Assembly (NCBI GenBank): GCA_013397795.1
Contig: VZTJ01000255.1
Coordinates: 1,198,503 to 1,262,502 of the forward strand
Origin: Orthonyx spaldingii
Taxonomy: Eukaryota; Chordata; Aves; Passeriformes; Orthonychidae
Length of the DNA stretch: 64,000 nucleotides
Direction of reading: 5' to 3'
In this document: positions 51,531-64,000 of the stretch, one piece after another
Position numbering within the stretch: position 1 is the stretch's first letter
Layout: each line of letters opens with the position of its first letter
Position numbers and translations under genes: made by a program
The notes under the pieces: model-generated
What the model was told of the DNA's origin: nothing
The model's database searches: none
Seen by the model: only the letters and a program-made list of their open reading frames with translations

Positions 51531-54500
51531 GGTGAATAGATAAGATCAGATTACCTTGGCTGTAGCACAGATGAACACACTGGTGTTCACATTCTGTTTG
51601 AAAGGAGAGAATGAAGAAGGATAAAGGGTCATCATGTGGTCTGCAGAACAGCGGTACTCTTTGTGGGTCAATAAGGGAGAAATTTTGCTTCTAACATTTA
51701 GTGTAAGTTTATGTTCCCTGATATTTAAGTGAAAACCTCTACTACCTCAGATTCTGGACTTTGGAAAATTATTACATGTGTAAAACAGAGTTCATTGTCT
51801 CCAAGTGCACAGTTCCCAGACCAGCATCTCTACCTGACAAGATGTACCTTGATTTTGGTCCACCTGTCTTCCCCATGAAAAATTATAGGGGATCTCTGTT
51901 AGACGTAGGACTCCTAAAAAAATGATACATCCTTTGTCTGCTGAAATCAGTAGCACGATTCCTCTGGATTTCAGTGAAAACAGCATTTATCCTTAAATAC
52001 TGATGTTTTGTCTTTCCATTTTTGTAAAGGAGGTTGGAAATGCCTGCAACATTTCAGGTCAGGGAGCTTTCCATTTGATTTTCCATAACATCTGAACATT
52101 GCTGATGTATTTGACATGAAAAGTGGTTAAAAAAATTATATTAAATTACAAAATAAGGTTCTGAACAAGGGTCCTTACTGGGAGGTACTTCTCTAGAGAG
52201 TATAGCTCTCAATACTTTCTGAAGGTGCAAGCCCATTAGCAAAAGTCTTTGCATCCCTAGGCAGAATATTTATTCACGTTAGAGCTAGTAAAGTATTTGA
52301 TACATCAGAACCACTGTGTCTGAATGATACAGGCTTTAAGTCACTGTTGACACTTCATATGCTGTCTATAGTTCCTCTGCCTGGTCTTGCAGAGTCCAGA
52401 TATCTTTAATGTCCCAGGAACAGTCAAGGACTTTATCTTCACCTGTGGTAGACCAGAGAGCATGTGCCAGTTTATACCATTCCAAGATGATGTTATTTTC
52501 AGCTGTTTGTTGAAAAGTCAATAAAAATAAAACATATTCTGAGATAGTTTTGGGTTTTTTAAAATTATTATCACAATCAGTGGTTGGATTCATATTCCAA
52601 GGATCCTGAAACAATTAACCTAAGAACTATGTTGATTTACACTTTTTGGGGCATGTATTTCATATGTGGGGTTTTTTGCTGTGTAAATGAGATCTACAAA
52701 AATGTATGTAATAGACAAGACATTTGTTTTTAAATATTGGCTAATCAGAATGATTTGTGTCAGGAATCCAATTCACAACTTGCAATTAATATCCTGTTTA
52801 TCAATTCATGTTAAAATAAACACTAATTATGGCGCAAGTTTGCTTCATAAATGCTCTGGTTTAGGTTGTTAAGAAATGCTTTGTGCAGCCTGACTTTTTT
52901 ATTTTGCAAATCAATTGCACAACTGCTTGGTCCCATAGAGAAGGCAAAGCTATGCCACACATGGTGGCTAAACAGCATATGAATTAAACTCCATATAAGC
53001 AAATTTCTTTGTAAGTAATTTATATTGTATGGTAAACTTGTATCCCACTAGAACAGCAAATTAAAACATTAATCACATCTGTAAAATTTAAGGCCTTGTG
53101 CATACAGAAAAAATATTAGGGAAATACATTTTCCCGTATTGCTGAAATAAATATTCCACATATGGAAGCCAGTCTAATCCTTCTCATTATAGTGTGGATG
53201 AAGATGAACATTAAGCCCATATAACATTTCTTTCAGAATTAGTCAATAGCTCATTTTAGTAGGTAGCACATATTTCCAAACCTGAAATGCCCACATTCAA
53301 TCAGATTTGCAGTCTCCTTGCCATAGCTGTTGCAGCTTTTCATCACTGTTAGGTAACCACTGTGATTATTCCATATCACATACTGATGAGAAGACAGAAC
53401 AAGCTCTCTCCCCAGTGCTGAGCAGGTTGTAAGCTGTGGCAAACTAACTTGCTCTGAAATTATCAAGTGTTCCAGCACTCCTTAGCATCACTAACATAGG
53501 CAGCCTGCCAGCCCCCTCTCCAACATCCAAATCATCTTCCTCTCTTAACCACATTTTTATCCATCTGCTTCACAAAGCAGCCCACATGCTTTGACTTACT
53601 CTTGTATTTGACTACAATGTGAGTTTACTTTTAGATCTAAGCCTTTCTATGCTATTTCATCGAATGTGGTACTCTCTCTGGATGGTTACCTAATTATCAC
53701 TACAGCACAGAATTTAAACCTGATAAGTAACAGTGGCTTAATCACCTCACTACTTAACGGCTTAATACCATATTCTTCTTCTCATCTCCAGCCTGGACAC
53801 GACTCCCCTTTTTGTAACCACACAGGGATCCAAAACATAAAAAGACCCCTTGTATGTGACTGGGAGGTGGAGGTGTAACACACACCTGATGGTACTTGGG
53901 AAGGGACCATCAAAGTGCATTTCCTCCGGACCCTCCCACCTGCCTCTTCCACCTCAAGTAAAAGCAGGCAGAGCCCAGGCTAGATACAAGGAAGGGAGGG
54001 GTAAATTCAGTTTTTGGCAAGTCATTTATGAAGAGGGAACTAGGTACGCATCTGACAGCAGCTGGGTCTCTGCACTGGTCCTACAACTTGTCCTAATTCC
54101 CTCATCAATAAGGAGCTGTTGCAGACAGATGTACCTGTGTTGTCAGCTTCCCTGCAGGCCGATCCACCTTTTGTTTAGCCCATGAAATAATATATTTATT
54201 TTACTGTAGCTGACTTCCAGTCAGCCTAATTTTCACCATTTGCTGTATTTGCCAACACATTCATTCAATGGTCTCTTCCACTCCCAGGATGCTTTGAGCT
54301 TTGTTATTGTGTGCAATGATCAGTCCATGGAGTTCAAGAAATTTATAAGACTAGTATGTCCTTCCTTTCCTGAGAACTGGGAAGATACATCCCATAGGTA
54401 ACATTTGGAGGTACTATTCATGTAAATAAGCATTTTCAATTTCTTTTGTCCCATTACTGTATTTAACTGTTTTCTTTAAAACAAATTTAAAATAATTTAT

Positions 54501-57379
54501 GGTGAAATAATGATTGGTTATTAACTTTAGAGAGAGTCACAAGAGAAAATTCTTCTGCTTTCAAAAATGCAAACTGATAACTCAGTATGGATTTATTTAC
54601 ACAGTTCTGCCTATTCACGTGTATTTCCATGTGTTATTTTAATAGTTGGATGTGCATACAGTATTACAAAAACATGAGAGATTATATATTTTTGAAGTCA
54701 CCATGTTTTTTTCAAAGGACCATATTTTTAAAGTCACATCTAAGGCAGAATGTATTTATAAAGCAGTATCAGGAGAGAGCTACCTAATGGGACTGTCAAA
54801 AGCACGCTAAATTCCTAATTCCAATTCAAATTAACAGAGATTATCTCCCTAATGACTACTGAAAATTTTTCTAGGTACTTCTTTCACCATCAGGAACTTG
54901 AAGAGTTCTAAGACTTTTACAAAGGCTCCTAATCATTTAGGTTTATTAGGGGCATTTGGTAGTTGTTTGTTTGTTTTTTCCAGAGCAGTATAAAGTAGAC
55001 TCCACTGTGCTCCTGTCTGTGGTGGAATACCAAGTTGCAGACCTGGAGTGCTGTCCTGAAATCAAAGATCACCAAGTACAAAAGTATAAAGACATAAACA
55101 ATTAATTCAACTAAGAACTAGTCCAGCTGGGATTAGACTGTTAGTGCTTTGCCCACAGAAGTGATCCTATTAACAGTTTCATGACTTAGGTGATGAACCC
55201 AATGCATGAATGCCATTTTTCCTGGCAGTGGCTTTAGGTATGACCTGCACAGGCAAGTGCTGCCTGAGGAGCACCTCATTACCTTTTAGTTATGAACTTC
55301 TGCCCCAGTGAGATCCAGCTGCAGCTAACAAGCCCCACATGTAACTCTATGCCACCAAGATTTGAAGAAATCTGCTCATATGGAAGAGCATTTTGCAAGA
55401 CTCTGAAGGATCAGGATTGGGTTTAGTGTTTTCTTGTACCACATAAGTACTACTCTCTATTAAAATTCTGTGTTTAATAAAGAAAATATGAAATTAATTA
55501 CCTTTATTCCTTTCATGTCATATACTCCTACATCCATTTACCCTGACACTCTGATAGTAGTGTACACACTGTGATGTTCACACAGATGGGATGGCTGCTG
55601 CTTCTTTAAATCCAGCAATAGTCTGTGAACCAAACAGTGAAGAGAAGGCAAACACCAACCATGTTATGATGAATCAGAATGACCAACCACTCGTTTCAGT
55701 ATTTTACCATGGTTTTATTTCACTGTCTGCATAGTTGCTTATTAATCAGTGACATCAGTGACATCATAGAAAGTGAAATCAGTCCCAGAGGAGGATATAC
55801 CCTCCAAGGCACCAATTCAGGAGGATGTTTTGGTAGTTTTGAGGGATAGTGCCATTGCCTGGTGTCATATGAGGCGACCATCTTGTTATTTTCATACCCC
55901 AAAGTTGTGATTCTCAGAGATTTGCACTCACCTGCTGTTTTTGACCCCTGCCTTTTCAGCAGGGAATCACCAACCTTTTAACTGGCATTCACATCCTCAA
56001 TGGTTAATATTCAAATTTCTCCCATGAACACTTCTGCAGTTGCTCAATTTTACTGTTGCAGTAAGTCCCCCAATAATCTGCCCACGCTAATGTAATTATG
56101 CCTCTGTAACAGAGTTGGTGAAACTGAATAACTCATACTGAAAGTCATCTCGAAAGCAGCAGCCTTTAGTGCACTTCTGTCAAACTGTTTTCACTCCACA
56201 GGTCCAGGGCTGGCAGATTATGTGGCATGTTTTGGATCATGGTCATGATTCTATAAAATTTGCTTTAATTCCCTTTTTGATTTTTAGCTACAAGATTTAT
56301 GTTCATGTTTTGTGGGGTTTTTATTTCATTATAAGAGTTCTTTACATTTAAGTCTAAGATGCTTTTGAGCCTGGGTTTAATGTTGGACTTTTAAAAAGAG
56401 AATCCCACATCAATGCAACACAGTAGTCCTGAGTATATTGACCAGAATTACCATTGTACAATGTAGGCATCCCCTGCCTTCTGGCTGACTATGTGGATAT
56501 CAGATACAAATAACTTTGTACTGGTAATTCAAAGAAAAGAGCACAATAAAATAAATTAATAGAAACAGAAATAAAATAGAGCCCTGAGTTTCAAATATAA
56601 AACAGGGAACAGAGCCCCTTCTGCTGAATTGAAATGACCATTTTTGATGAAGGATAGATTCCTTTTCTTTCAGGATCCATACAAATAACTGTTTTCACTA
56701 ATATTCTAGCCTAAACGATGGGCATTTGTCTTCTCAGTGGATTCCCATGGCAAAATATATGCTAGGAATTTGATTTAGAATGAGATAATAAAACCTCAAA
56801 AGCATGCCTCCTTCCTGTCTCTAAGAAAGGGTGCATTTAATACAGAAAGTGCAGAGTTAAAAAAATTAACACTTTTCTGAAATCTTTGTTCTTTTGGATA
56901 GTCCAGAATATTTAATACTATTACTGAGGCTTCTCCTAATATGTATAAATTACTAATCATTTTCTATGACACATGTGTAAACCACACAAGAAAGATCACT
57001 TTTGTGAGCAGTAATATGTGCCCCGCTTCACTGTCTTTGTCATACCATCCTCCCCAAAAAAGTAAGATAATAGGATTTAAAGGAATTTTCAGTGTCAGAG
57101 CTGAGGTGATTATTCCTTTTTTATGGAAGAAGTATTCGTTATTTTTTTATGATATAAACTATTAATGGGAGGGGTTAATAAAATCAGTAAGTTTAGCATA
57201 CTTAAATTCCTTTGGAAAAACGCCCATATTCATAAACTGCATACACAACTTTGGAAACAGTGCAGATGCAGCAGGCATGAATACTATCTTATTTAAATGT
57301 CTGTATTAAGCACAACCTCTCTCTGCTAAAAATGGGGAAAAAAACAAACAAGTCATATTCATCAAAGTAATTGTGTAGG
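51531..57379. other. Unique non-coding DNA
   Basis: Nearly 6 kb without a recognised gene or repeat family. GC-richer patches at about 53480-54190 and 55010-55340 hold chance frames of up to 111 codons. A short GTGACATCA duplication lies near 55748-55767, and a YY1-like GACCATCTTG near 55876. Confidence 0.65.
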
Positions 57380-57680
57380 TACTTTCAGTACCAAAATGCC
57401 TAGAATGAAAGATTGAACTGCTAACGGCAGCAGTGACAGCCATGAATCATGGTAGGCTACTTCGGGGCCTTTACCACCATAAAACAAAAGATGTAGATGA
57501 AAAATGCTGCAATTAAGTGATTTGATTTCTGCCCCCTTTTTCCTACTGCATTCGTGCATGGCTGCACAGCAAAGATTGATGGGAAAAATTACTCTACGTG
57601 ATCTCTGACAGAGCCTTGGAACAATTCTATAAGGGGGAAACATACAAATCAAACCAGCTTCCTTGTATTCAAACAAAATA
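57380..57680. promoter_or_regulatory. Candidate conserved non-coding element
   Basis: About 300 bases of complex sequence with more CpG than the surroundings. It has palindromic ATGAATCAT near 57440, a TGCAATTAAGTGATTTGAT stretch (NKX-type AAGTG and homeodomain words) near 57509, and no simple repeats. A 104-codon minus-strand frame covers it but shows no known domain. Texture-based inference. Confidence 0.22.
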
Positions 57681-60600
57681 ATACATATAAAGCAAATACT
57701 TTAGCCTATATCCAAAGCACCAACATTTGCATGCACACATAAATTTTTGAGAAATGCTCTGCTATCAAAACCAAACTCATGGATTTTCCAGCTAGTTGGG
57801 TAATACTGATATTTGTTTAAATAAATATTCAATCAGTACTACTGAGTGGCATCCTAAATACATTTGTGCAGTGAAAAGAACAAATTGCACATACAAATTT
57901 ATGGAGGTAAAATGTTCTTATCTTTTATATCAATATGTTATTAATAAAATACTCTCAAAATAAGATAATAAGAAAATCTTCCTGCATATTAGACTCCACT
58001 ATCATTACCATCATTTAAATGGACATTTTCAATGGGCATTTGTAAGTGAGTTCGGAGAAAGCATATAAAGGATTTATATCTATGGTACTTGTGTAGAGGG
58101 AAAGCATTATAATATGGCTGACATATACTTTAAAATATGCTAAATGTGCAAAAGGCATTGGATAAAATAAACAAGCAATGTTAATGCAAATGGGAGGTGA
58201 CTGGTTCTACCGTAGCCTGCTCTACTGATATTATGTGAGATTTATTTCCTGATGAGAGAGTAAAGACCACACAGATCCAACCCACTGTAAAAAATGTGCA
58301 GATGATTTTGCTCAAATATACACAATGGAATCAACTCACCGAAAAAAAGATGTGTAGAGATTTGACTGCATTATGCATAGTAAAGCAGAGCCTGAACAGA
58401 CCGACTAGGGCATTGATAATTAAAGTTAGGTCTTTTTGCCAAAGACCTAATGTTACATTATGCTTAAAAGAAATCCTGCTGCAGTCTCCTTTCCAATGTC
58501 AGATAATATTTTTCATTTTGATATGTATTTTTTGCCGTGTATTGAACACTTCTTCTTTTCCAGAGATTTTGTTTATCCGCAGTGCATAAGATCATATATT
58601 TTGTTTCTGCATGTAGCTGACTTACTTGCCTTCAGATTTTTTTTTTTCTTTTTCTGATAAGCAGGTACAAGCCTCATGAGGTTGAGACTTCATATACATA
58701 AGCCTCTCCACCCTCAGCAGCTTTCTGCCTGATTTATGGGGGTCTACAAACCATCCTCCATGACTAGAGAAGCAACTTTTTCATTTTCAAAGTTAATCCA
58801 GTTCTAGGATGAATTAACTGCTGCATAACACCCCGACAGCTAGATTGTGCTTTTATCCAGCTAGCTAGCATTCCCTATAACTTCTTACCCTGTAAAATAA
58901 ACATTAAGAGCTTTGGCCTCCTGATTGCTTACTATTGATCACTTTTATAACCCAGGACACCTTATCTTCTTTCAGCATTTTACAGTATCATTAACTGTAA
59001 AAGGAGAGTGAGTTTCTTCTGCCAGCCTATTTTTGTTTAAGGAGTTGGCACATCCAGAAAAAAGAGCTGATAGCAGTATTGTGTTGACTTAAACAGCTGG
59101 TGTGGCTTATTAGGCCCACCCTGGCACTAATGGAAATCAAAATAGCCTTTTGGGTTAGCAGGAAGAATTGGGGTCTACGAAGACTTTTCTGAAAGGGCTA
59201 GGTGCATTTGGATGTGGAGATTATATTCAAAGAGTACCTGTTTGCTCTCATTCTTTGGACCAAAATTCAAACCAAACCTTAAGAGTTTCTTAGGCTTCAA
59301 ACTCTTGAAAGTAAGAGCCAGAGTTTATTACAAAAGATGCTGAAGCTCAGTACTGGTTTTTAGAGTTTACTGCTTTATGAATATTAAATAGCTTATACTT
59401 AATGTTTGTGATAAAGCATAGGACATTGAGCTATTTTAATTTAGCAATTTGAAAAAACAGGAGTGACTGGCTTAAGTTTGTTACTGCAGTTTTCTCTGCT
59501 CATAGAGCAGTAAGCAGCAGGTGGCAGCCCCTGTAGTCTAACTGTCCCACCCAAAAGGTGAAAGATAATGAGGGATAAGAAGGGGAAAGAGAAAAAGTGA
59601 AATTGTGTTTTCTCCTCAATATTTCATAAAACAGAAACATTGTGCTCTGTGCAGAAATCCATGAAAATCTGCAAGGATCAATTCAGCATCATCCACCTTA
59701 GTGTATTATTCTGGAGGAGACATGAACCTGTCTGAGCAGGCTGGGAGACATTGCTCAGGAGTCAGAGTTTTTGGCAATCAAGGAAATCCAGTGGACTGTT
59801 ATAATACTACAACCATCATTTTAAAGACTGATGGCTTTGTTTTAGCAGGAAAAAGGTTCATCAACTGCAATTGCATTTGTTGCTGAAACCATTCCAAAGG
59901 GCAGGGGAATTTGAGAGGAATTCACACTGTGTTGGGACGTGTGAAAAAACAGATATGCCATGCCAGAAGTACAGGCCAGCAATGCTGCTGGGTAAAGGAC
60001 AGCAAAAGGCTCTGAAATGAGAGGGAGCAGGAGAGGGTAGAAGGAGGATGTCCATTTCCCTGAGACCCAAGCAGGGAAGAAGGGCTGCTGTGGGAGCATG
60101 GCTCAGAACCCACCAGCAGTTTTCCTCCCACACACCAGAGCCTTCAGGGCTCTAAAATGATACTTAATTTTTTATTTACAGTTTGTGATCTTGCATTTAA
60201 TCTCATAGCATGGAATCCATATATTTTTCTATGGAGAGTGTTTGAATTTAAGAAGAAATGATGCATTAAAGAGGAAACAGGAACTTTAATGTGGAGATGA
60301 CATATCTGGAGTATTCAGATGGGACTCAGAAAGAAAAGGGTGATAAGGACCCATCTCTTTCAAATGACAGGAACAAATGTGGTGACTGTTGTGGCTGGTT
60401 TTGGAGAAATCTTCCTACATACACAGGTTAGGAACCCTCCTGTAAAGAGCAGTAGGATGGGGGACCGCATCAGCAAACCCCAAAATGCTATAGTGGATTT
60501 TCCAAGCACAATTATTTGTCCAATGCTTCAAGCATTCTTATTAAACCCAGGGTAGGTTTGTTAGCTTCATGGGATCTTGGAGTGCAATGTTATTTCATTG

Positions 60601-61399
60601 TTTTGTCATTGTCCTGTTATGCATCTCATATTCCTCATATTATGCTTTATTTCTTACTTGCACCTTGCACAGCTCAAAGATGAGGGCTTCCACTTGTGAT
60701 TATACAAATAATAATAACAGTAATAAGAACTCAGTTTGCTCTCAATCTATCCATCAGTCAGGAACCTGGTGGTTTTGCAGACAGATGCTAATAAGTAAAT
60801 TTCACTTAGAATGTGTTAGAGATTAAGAAACTTAAATTTAGGTATTTACTTGTAGGTTTTTACAAGTGCAGGTGTATGAGTTCCCATTATAGAATCAATG
60901 GAGAACTAGTAAATCCATTTGACAGAAGTGAAGCATTTGAAGTTCTCCCAGACACTGCCTGTCATCTGGAATATATTGTCATCTGGTTTCTTTACAACCT
61001 GTATGCATGCAATGACATACACTACTTCAAGAATAAAAACAAAATAGAAAGTAAATTAAAAAAAAGGAAAGAAAGACTCATTTTCCCTCTCTGACCACTT
61101 TATCACAAAGGATTTTATATATGTATCTGGGGTTGATCCCACATCTCCTTTATTAACAGAGTAAGACTAAAAGGTCTCATCACAGTCAATAAGTAAATAT
61201 CTGTAAGCCTCACCTTCATGCAGACTTTTGCCTTATGCATTCTAGTGCTTTGGGAACAAGATAAAGTGGTAAGAGCCCACACAAATGATTCATATATCTC
61301 TATTGATATATTGTGAATTTAATGGAAAACTACCAGGATCAAAAGTGAGTTACATTCACCAAAGCTGACATAAAAAAAAGAGATGCCTGGATCAGGAGT
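57681..61399. other. Unique non-coding DNA
   Basis: No gene or repeat family was recognised. T-rich tract at about 58638-58655; purine-rich patch at about 60010-60050. Frames on the minus strand at 59842-60133 overlap one another in three phases, which is compositional. Confidence 0.65.
59514..59527 (+). promoter_or_regulatory. CTCF motif match
   Basis: GCAGCAGGTGGCAG fits 13 of 14 positions of CCASYAGRKGGCRS and all 11 of the core CASYAGRKGGC. It is the best CTCF-like match noticed in the window. Whether it is bound cannot be told from sequence. Confidence 0.35.
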
Positions 61400-61640
61400 T
61401 AATCCCAATTTAATGTGCCACATAAGAAATGGCAATTCTAGTTACATTATCTCTTCTATAACACTGCGGCAGGCTGGAAGAAAATGTTAAAGAGCACGGC
61501 AGGAAATCAGATAGACCATTAAATAAATATTCTGTAGCTATTTAATTAACTATTTAATTAAGCTTCTCTGTTTTACCTTTTGATTTATCCATAGTTCCTT
61601 GAGAATGAAACAGTAGTGATGTCACTCTTATAAGAACCAC
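61400..61640. promoter_or_regulatory. Candidate conserved non-coding element with paired homeodomain sites
   Basis: About 240 bases holding a 12-bp tandem duplication with two TTAATTAA palindromes, plus CCATTAAATAAATATT and a GTGATGTCACTC (CRE/AP-1-like) word near 61617. Apart from the duplication it has no simple repeats. Inference from texture. Confidence 0.27.
61538..61561. repeat. 12-bp tandem duplication with homeodomain palindromes
   Basis: CTATTTAATTAA occurs twice without mismatch (61538-61549 and 61550-61561). Each copy ends in TTAATTAA, so two identical homeodomain-type palindromes lie 12 bases apart. Confidence 0.85.
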
Positions 61641-62019
61641 CAGATAACACAGTAATGGCAGTAAAGAAATTAGAGCTTTTTGTTTCCTTTTATTTTAATG
61701 AAATATGCCTTCAAATAGCTTTTACATTTTATTATTTTCTGACATAATTTCCTTAGGAATCTTTTTTGTTCCCCACTCTTACATAAGACAGTTGTGGTTT
61801 TGATGTTGGGAGTCTTGTTTGTGGAAGACATTGAGCTATCACACTAAGAAAAGTGTTGGCTGCTAGAGCCTGCAGATAAATCCAACCTATCCTGTGGTAC
61901 AGGGTTATAGGCAGTGGCTCATCACTCACCAAAATGCTTTCATGCATGGACATTCTAGGAAAGTGAGGAGGATTCACACCCTCTCCTATTAAATAAATGA
62001 AGACCTAAGGACACTCACT
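61641..62019. other. Unique AT-rich non-coding DNA
   Basis: Nothing recognisable between the two candidate elements. Confidence 0.6.
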
Positions 62020-62620
62020 GTGGCTACGAAGCTGCATTTGGAATAATGCAATCTACTATGCAAACAGTTCAGTGTAAACGTGCTATTTTGATTGGTCTCT
62101 CTGGGGGAAAATACCCCCTGCACCTTATAATTAAAAAGCTATTTAACAGTGTAAAAATACAAATACTCCCAAATCAAGTTTCAGCCAAATATCCTGTACA
62201 GTTCCTCTACCATCAGCCTAATTCAAAACACGGATATCAGAGACAGCAATGGCCTTGTGTTTACACCACACAGCACTACAGAGAGATGAACACTTAGCTT
62301 TTGTTTTGGTCTCAATTCATTTTTTTCAAGAAGCATAATTAAAAACTGCATTAATGCCACCAATTATGGCCTCCAAGGGACCAGAAACCCCATGTTACTA
62401 TGTGATGGAACACAACTGAGCTGCGAACATCCATTTGCCACTATAATACTCATTAATCCTGCCAAATACAACTCATTATGAGACTTCAAGAAAATCATCT
62501 CATAGGCAAACACAGCACAGAATCTATCTGTCATGGCATTCCTCACAGCACAAGTTGCAGGGGTGGAAATTGTTCAATGTAACTAATTTATGAAGCTGCA
62601 AACTAACCATTCATTTCTGA
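62020..62620. promoter_or_regulatory. Candidate conserved non-coding element
   Basis: About 600 bases of dense, complex sequence with no simple repeats. Octamer/POU-like words (ATAATGCAAT near 62043, CTATGCAAAC near 62056), TAATTAAAAAGC near 62129, ATTAATGCCACCAATTATGG near 62350 (CCAAT box with homeodomain core) and ACTCATTAATCC near 62446 are spread along it. It is the longest such block in the window. It is not coding: the frames of 60-83 codons show no domain and do not continue through the block. Inference only. Confidence 0.32.
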
Positions 62621-64000
62621 CACAAACCAGGAGGAGTCTGAAAATGTATAAGGACTTCTTTACTGCTGGAACATCCATTTAATTGTGTCTTCTTCAAAAG
62701 TGAATGTTTGATAGAAGTTGAAGAAAACACTGTGAAAATGGGCAGAATTGCCTGAAAATTTGCTCAAATCAGTGTTCCTTAATTAAAGGCCATGCTTCTC
62801 TAAAAGAGGTGCTGGAATTTCTCTTTGAACTACTGGATTCTGTGCCAGAAGCATTTGGTATTTAGATTTTCCTGTGTGCAAAAATACTGTCCAGATTGCA
62901 AGGATGTGTTCAGATTTTCAAGCTGTCCACTTGAAAGGATTCAAGAAAAAATTGAGGTGTTCAAAAGAAGAGGTTGTTTGAGGATGGATGCATACTGAAA
63001 GCACTGTGGATGGGTGGAGAGTTCCTTGTAGCATACCAGCTGTCTTCAGCTGTGTTGTAGAAATTTTGATTCCATTCAGAAAACACTTCTGTATTTTTTT
63101 CTCATGCAAAATGAAGGGATTCTTTGATTTCTAATACTGTATTTTTTAAGTGAGTAGAATCCTATATTTTTCATGTAAAAAAATCAGAAAAGTTCTGAGC
63201 TGAAAAGAAAAATAAAACAATAACAGAAAGGAAAGCTATACGTTATAGATACTCACACAATTAAATGAGTTCCTTGGGGAATCTAATATATCCTTGCTCT
63301 TTGATGTCTGAAGTCAGGATTAGTGAAATCCAGACTCTAGAAAATTTAAAGATAGTATAGTCCTTCTCTTTTTAAAATGGCTCTTTGAGGTCAAATTTAA
63401 AACTCGTGCAGAGAAAGGAGAATATTAAAGGAAGTCTCATGAAGCTCAGCATGCTCGGTATCTCTGAGGTTAACAATAATTTTGAACAATACCTTGTTCT
63501 GTTTAAAATTGAGAGATGGTTACAACAATGTGTTTTCAATTTTAAACAAAGTTAGGATAATAAGAAGAGTAATTCTACATCGTACATCTGGCAATGCAGC
63601 CACCTGTGTTACCACAAAAAGCTATACACCTCTCTAGGTGCTTGTTCTGCCTCAGAGTGTTTGACTGCTACAAATGTAATCTCTCTGGGGCAGGGGCTCC
63701 ATCTTGTTTCACAAATTCACCCATTGTTCAGTGCTGCATATAGGTACGGTGCTATGCAAAGAAGTCAACTGATGGGGGCGTGGTTCTCAGTACTTTACAT
63801 TTCTTTTCTTATCCAGATTTTTATTCCTGTTTATTCATTCTGAGCATCCAGAGTCTTTCAGCCTAACACGTAGGGGCTGGATCTGAACAAATCACTTTCT
63901 TTTATACGTATATGTAGATATGGATATATGATCACATATTTATTATTCACATAAATTATTCAAAGTCTTGTTTAAACATATTTAAAAAAAAGAGTTCACA
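62621..64000. other. Unique AT-rich non-coding DNA to window end
   Basis: No gene, RNA or repeat family was recognised. The last 100 bases are AT-rich with short TATA-type words. Confidence 0.7.

Noticed and set aside
59842..60133. Three overlapping minus-strand frames
   Set aside because: Simultaneous open frames in several phases reflect base composition; no motif or splice signal supports any of them.

Overview
The window is 64 kb of AT-rich vertebrate nuclear DNA, almost certainly from a bird. The support is four CR1 LINE loci of avian type: 3' tails ending in ATTCT-type octamer repeats, and one long copy with recognisable ORF1 and ORF2 remains. Repeat density is low and the only other repeats are short simple repeats, as is usual for birds. 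The species cannot be settled from the sequence. A 49-base N gap and one isolated N show this is draft assembly.

No host protein-coding gene, exon, tRNA, rRNA or CRISPR is supported. The longest open frames (about 90-126 codons) have no recognisable domains. Many open only with TTG or another non-ATG codon, overlap other frames, or lie inside CR1 relics. The window is therefore intergenic (a gene-desert type interval) or inside a very large intron; the sequence cannot separate these.

Layout: 1-9.2 kb is unique DNA with a somewhat GC-richer patch at 3.3-4.1 kb (possibly a decayed solo LTR) and a long CA/poly-C microsatellite at 4.4 kb. From 9.2 to 40 kb it is almost repeat-free, with several compact stretches whose texture (AT-rich, homeodomain-like TAATTA cores, inverted motifs, few simple repeats) resembles vertebrate conserved non-coding elements. 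From 40.3 to 50.2 kb lies a retrotransposon cluster: two plus-strand CR1 3' ends, one minus-strand CR1 3' end, a ~2.1 kb minus-strand CR1 carrying ORF1 esterase and ORF2 endonuclease remains, and a short minus-strand CR1 tail. From 50.2 to 64 kb it is unique DNA again, with the most enhancer-like blocks at 51.1-51.5, 57.4-57.7, 61.4-61.6 and 62.0-62.6 kb.

No genes act together here. If the interval has a function it is most likely cis-regulatory, for a neighbouring gene outside the window. That reading rests on sequence texture only; cross-species alignment would be needed to establish it. No previously undescribed biological system was found.
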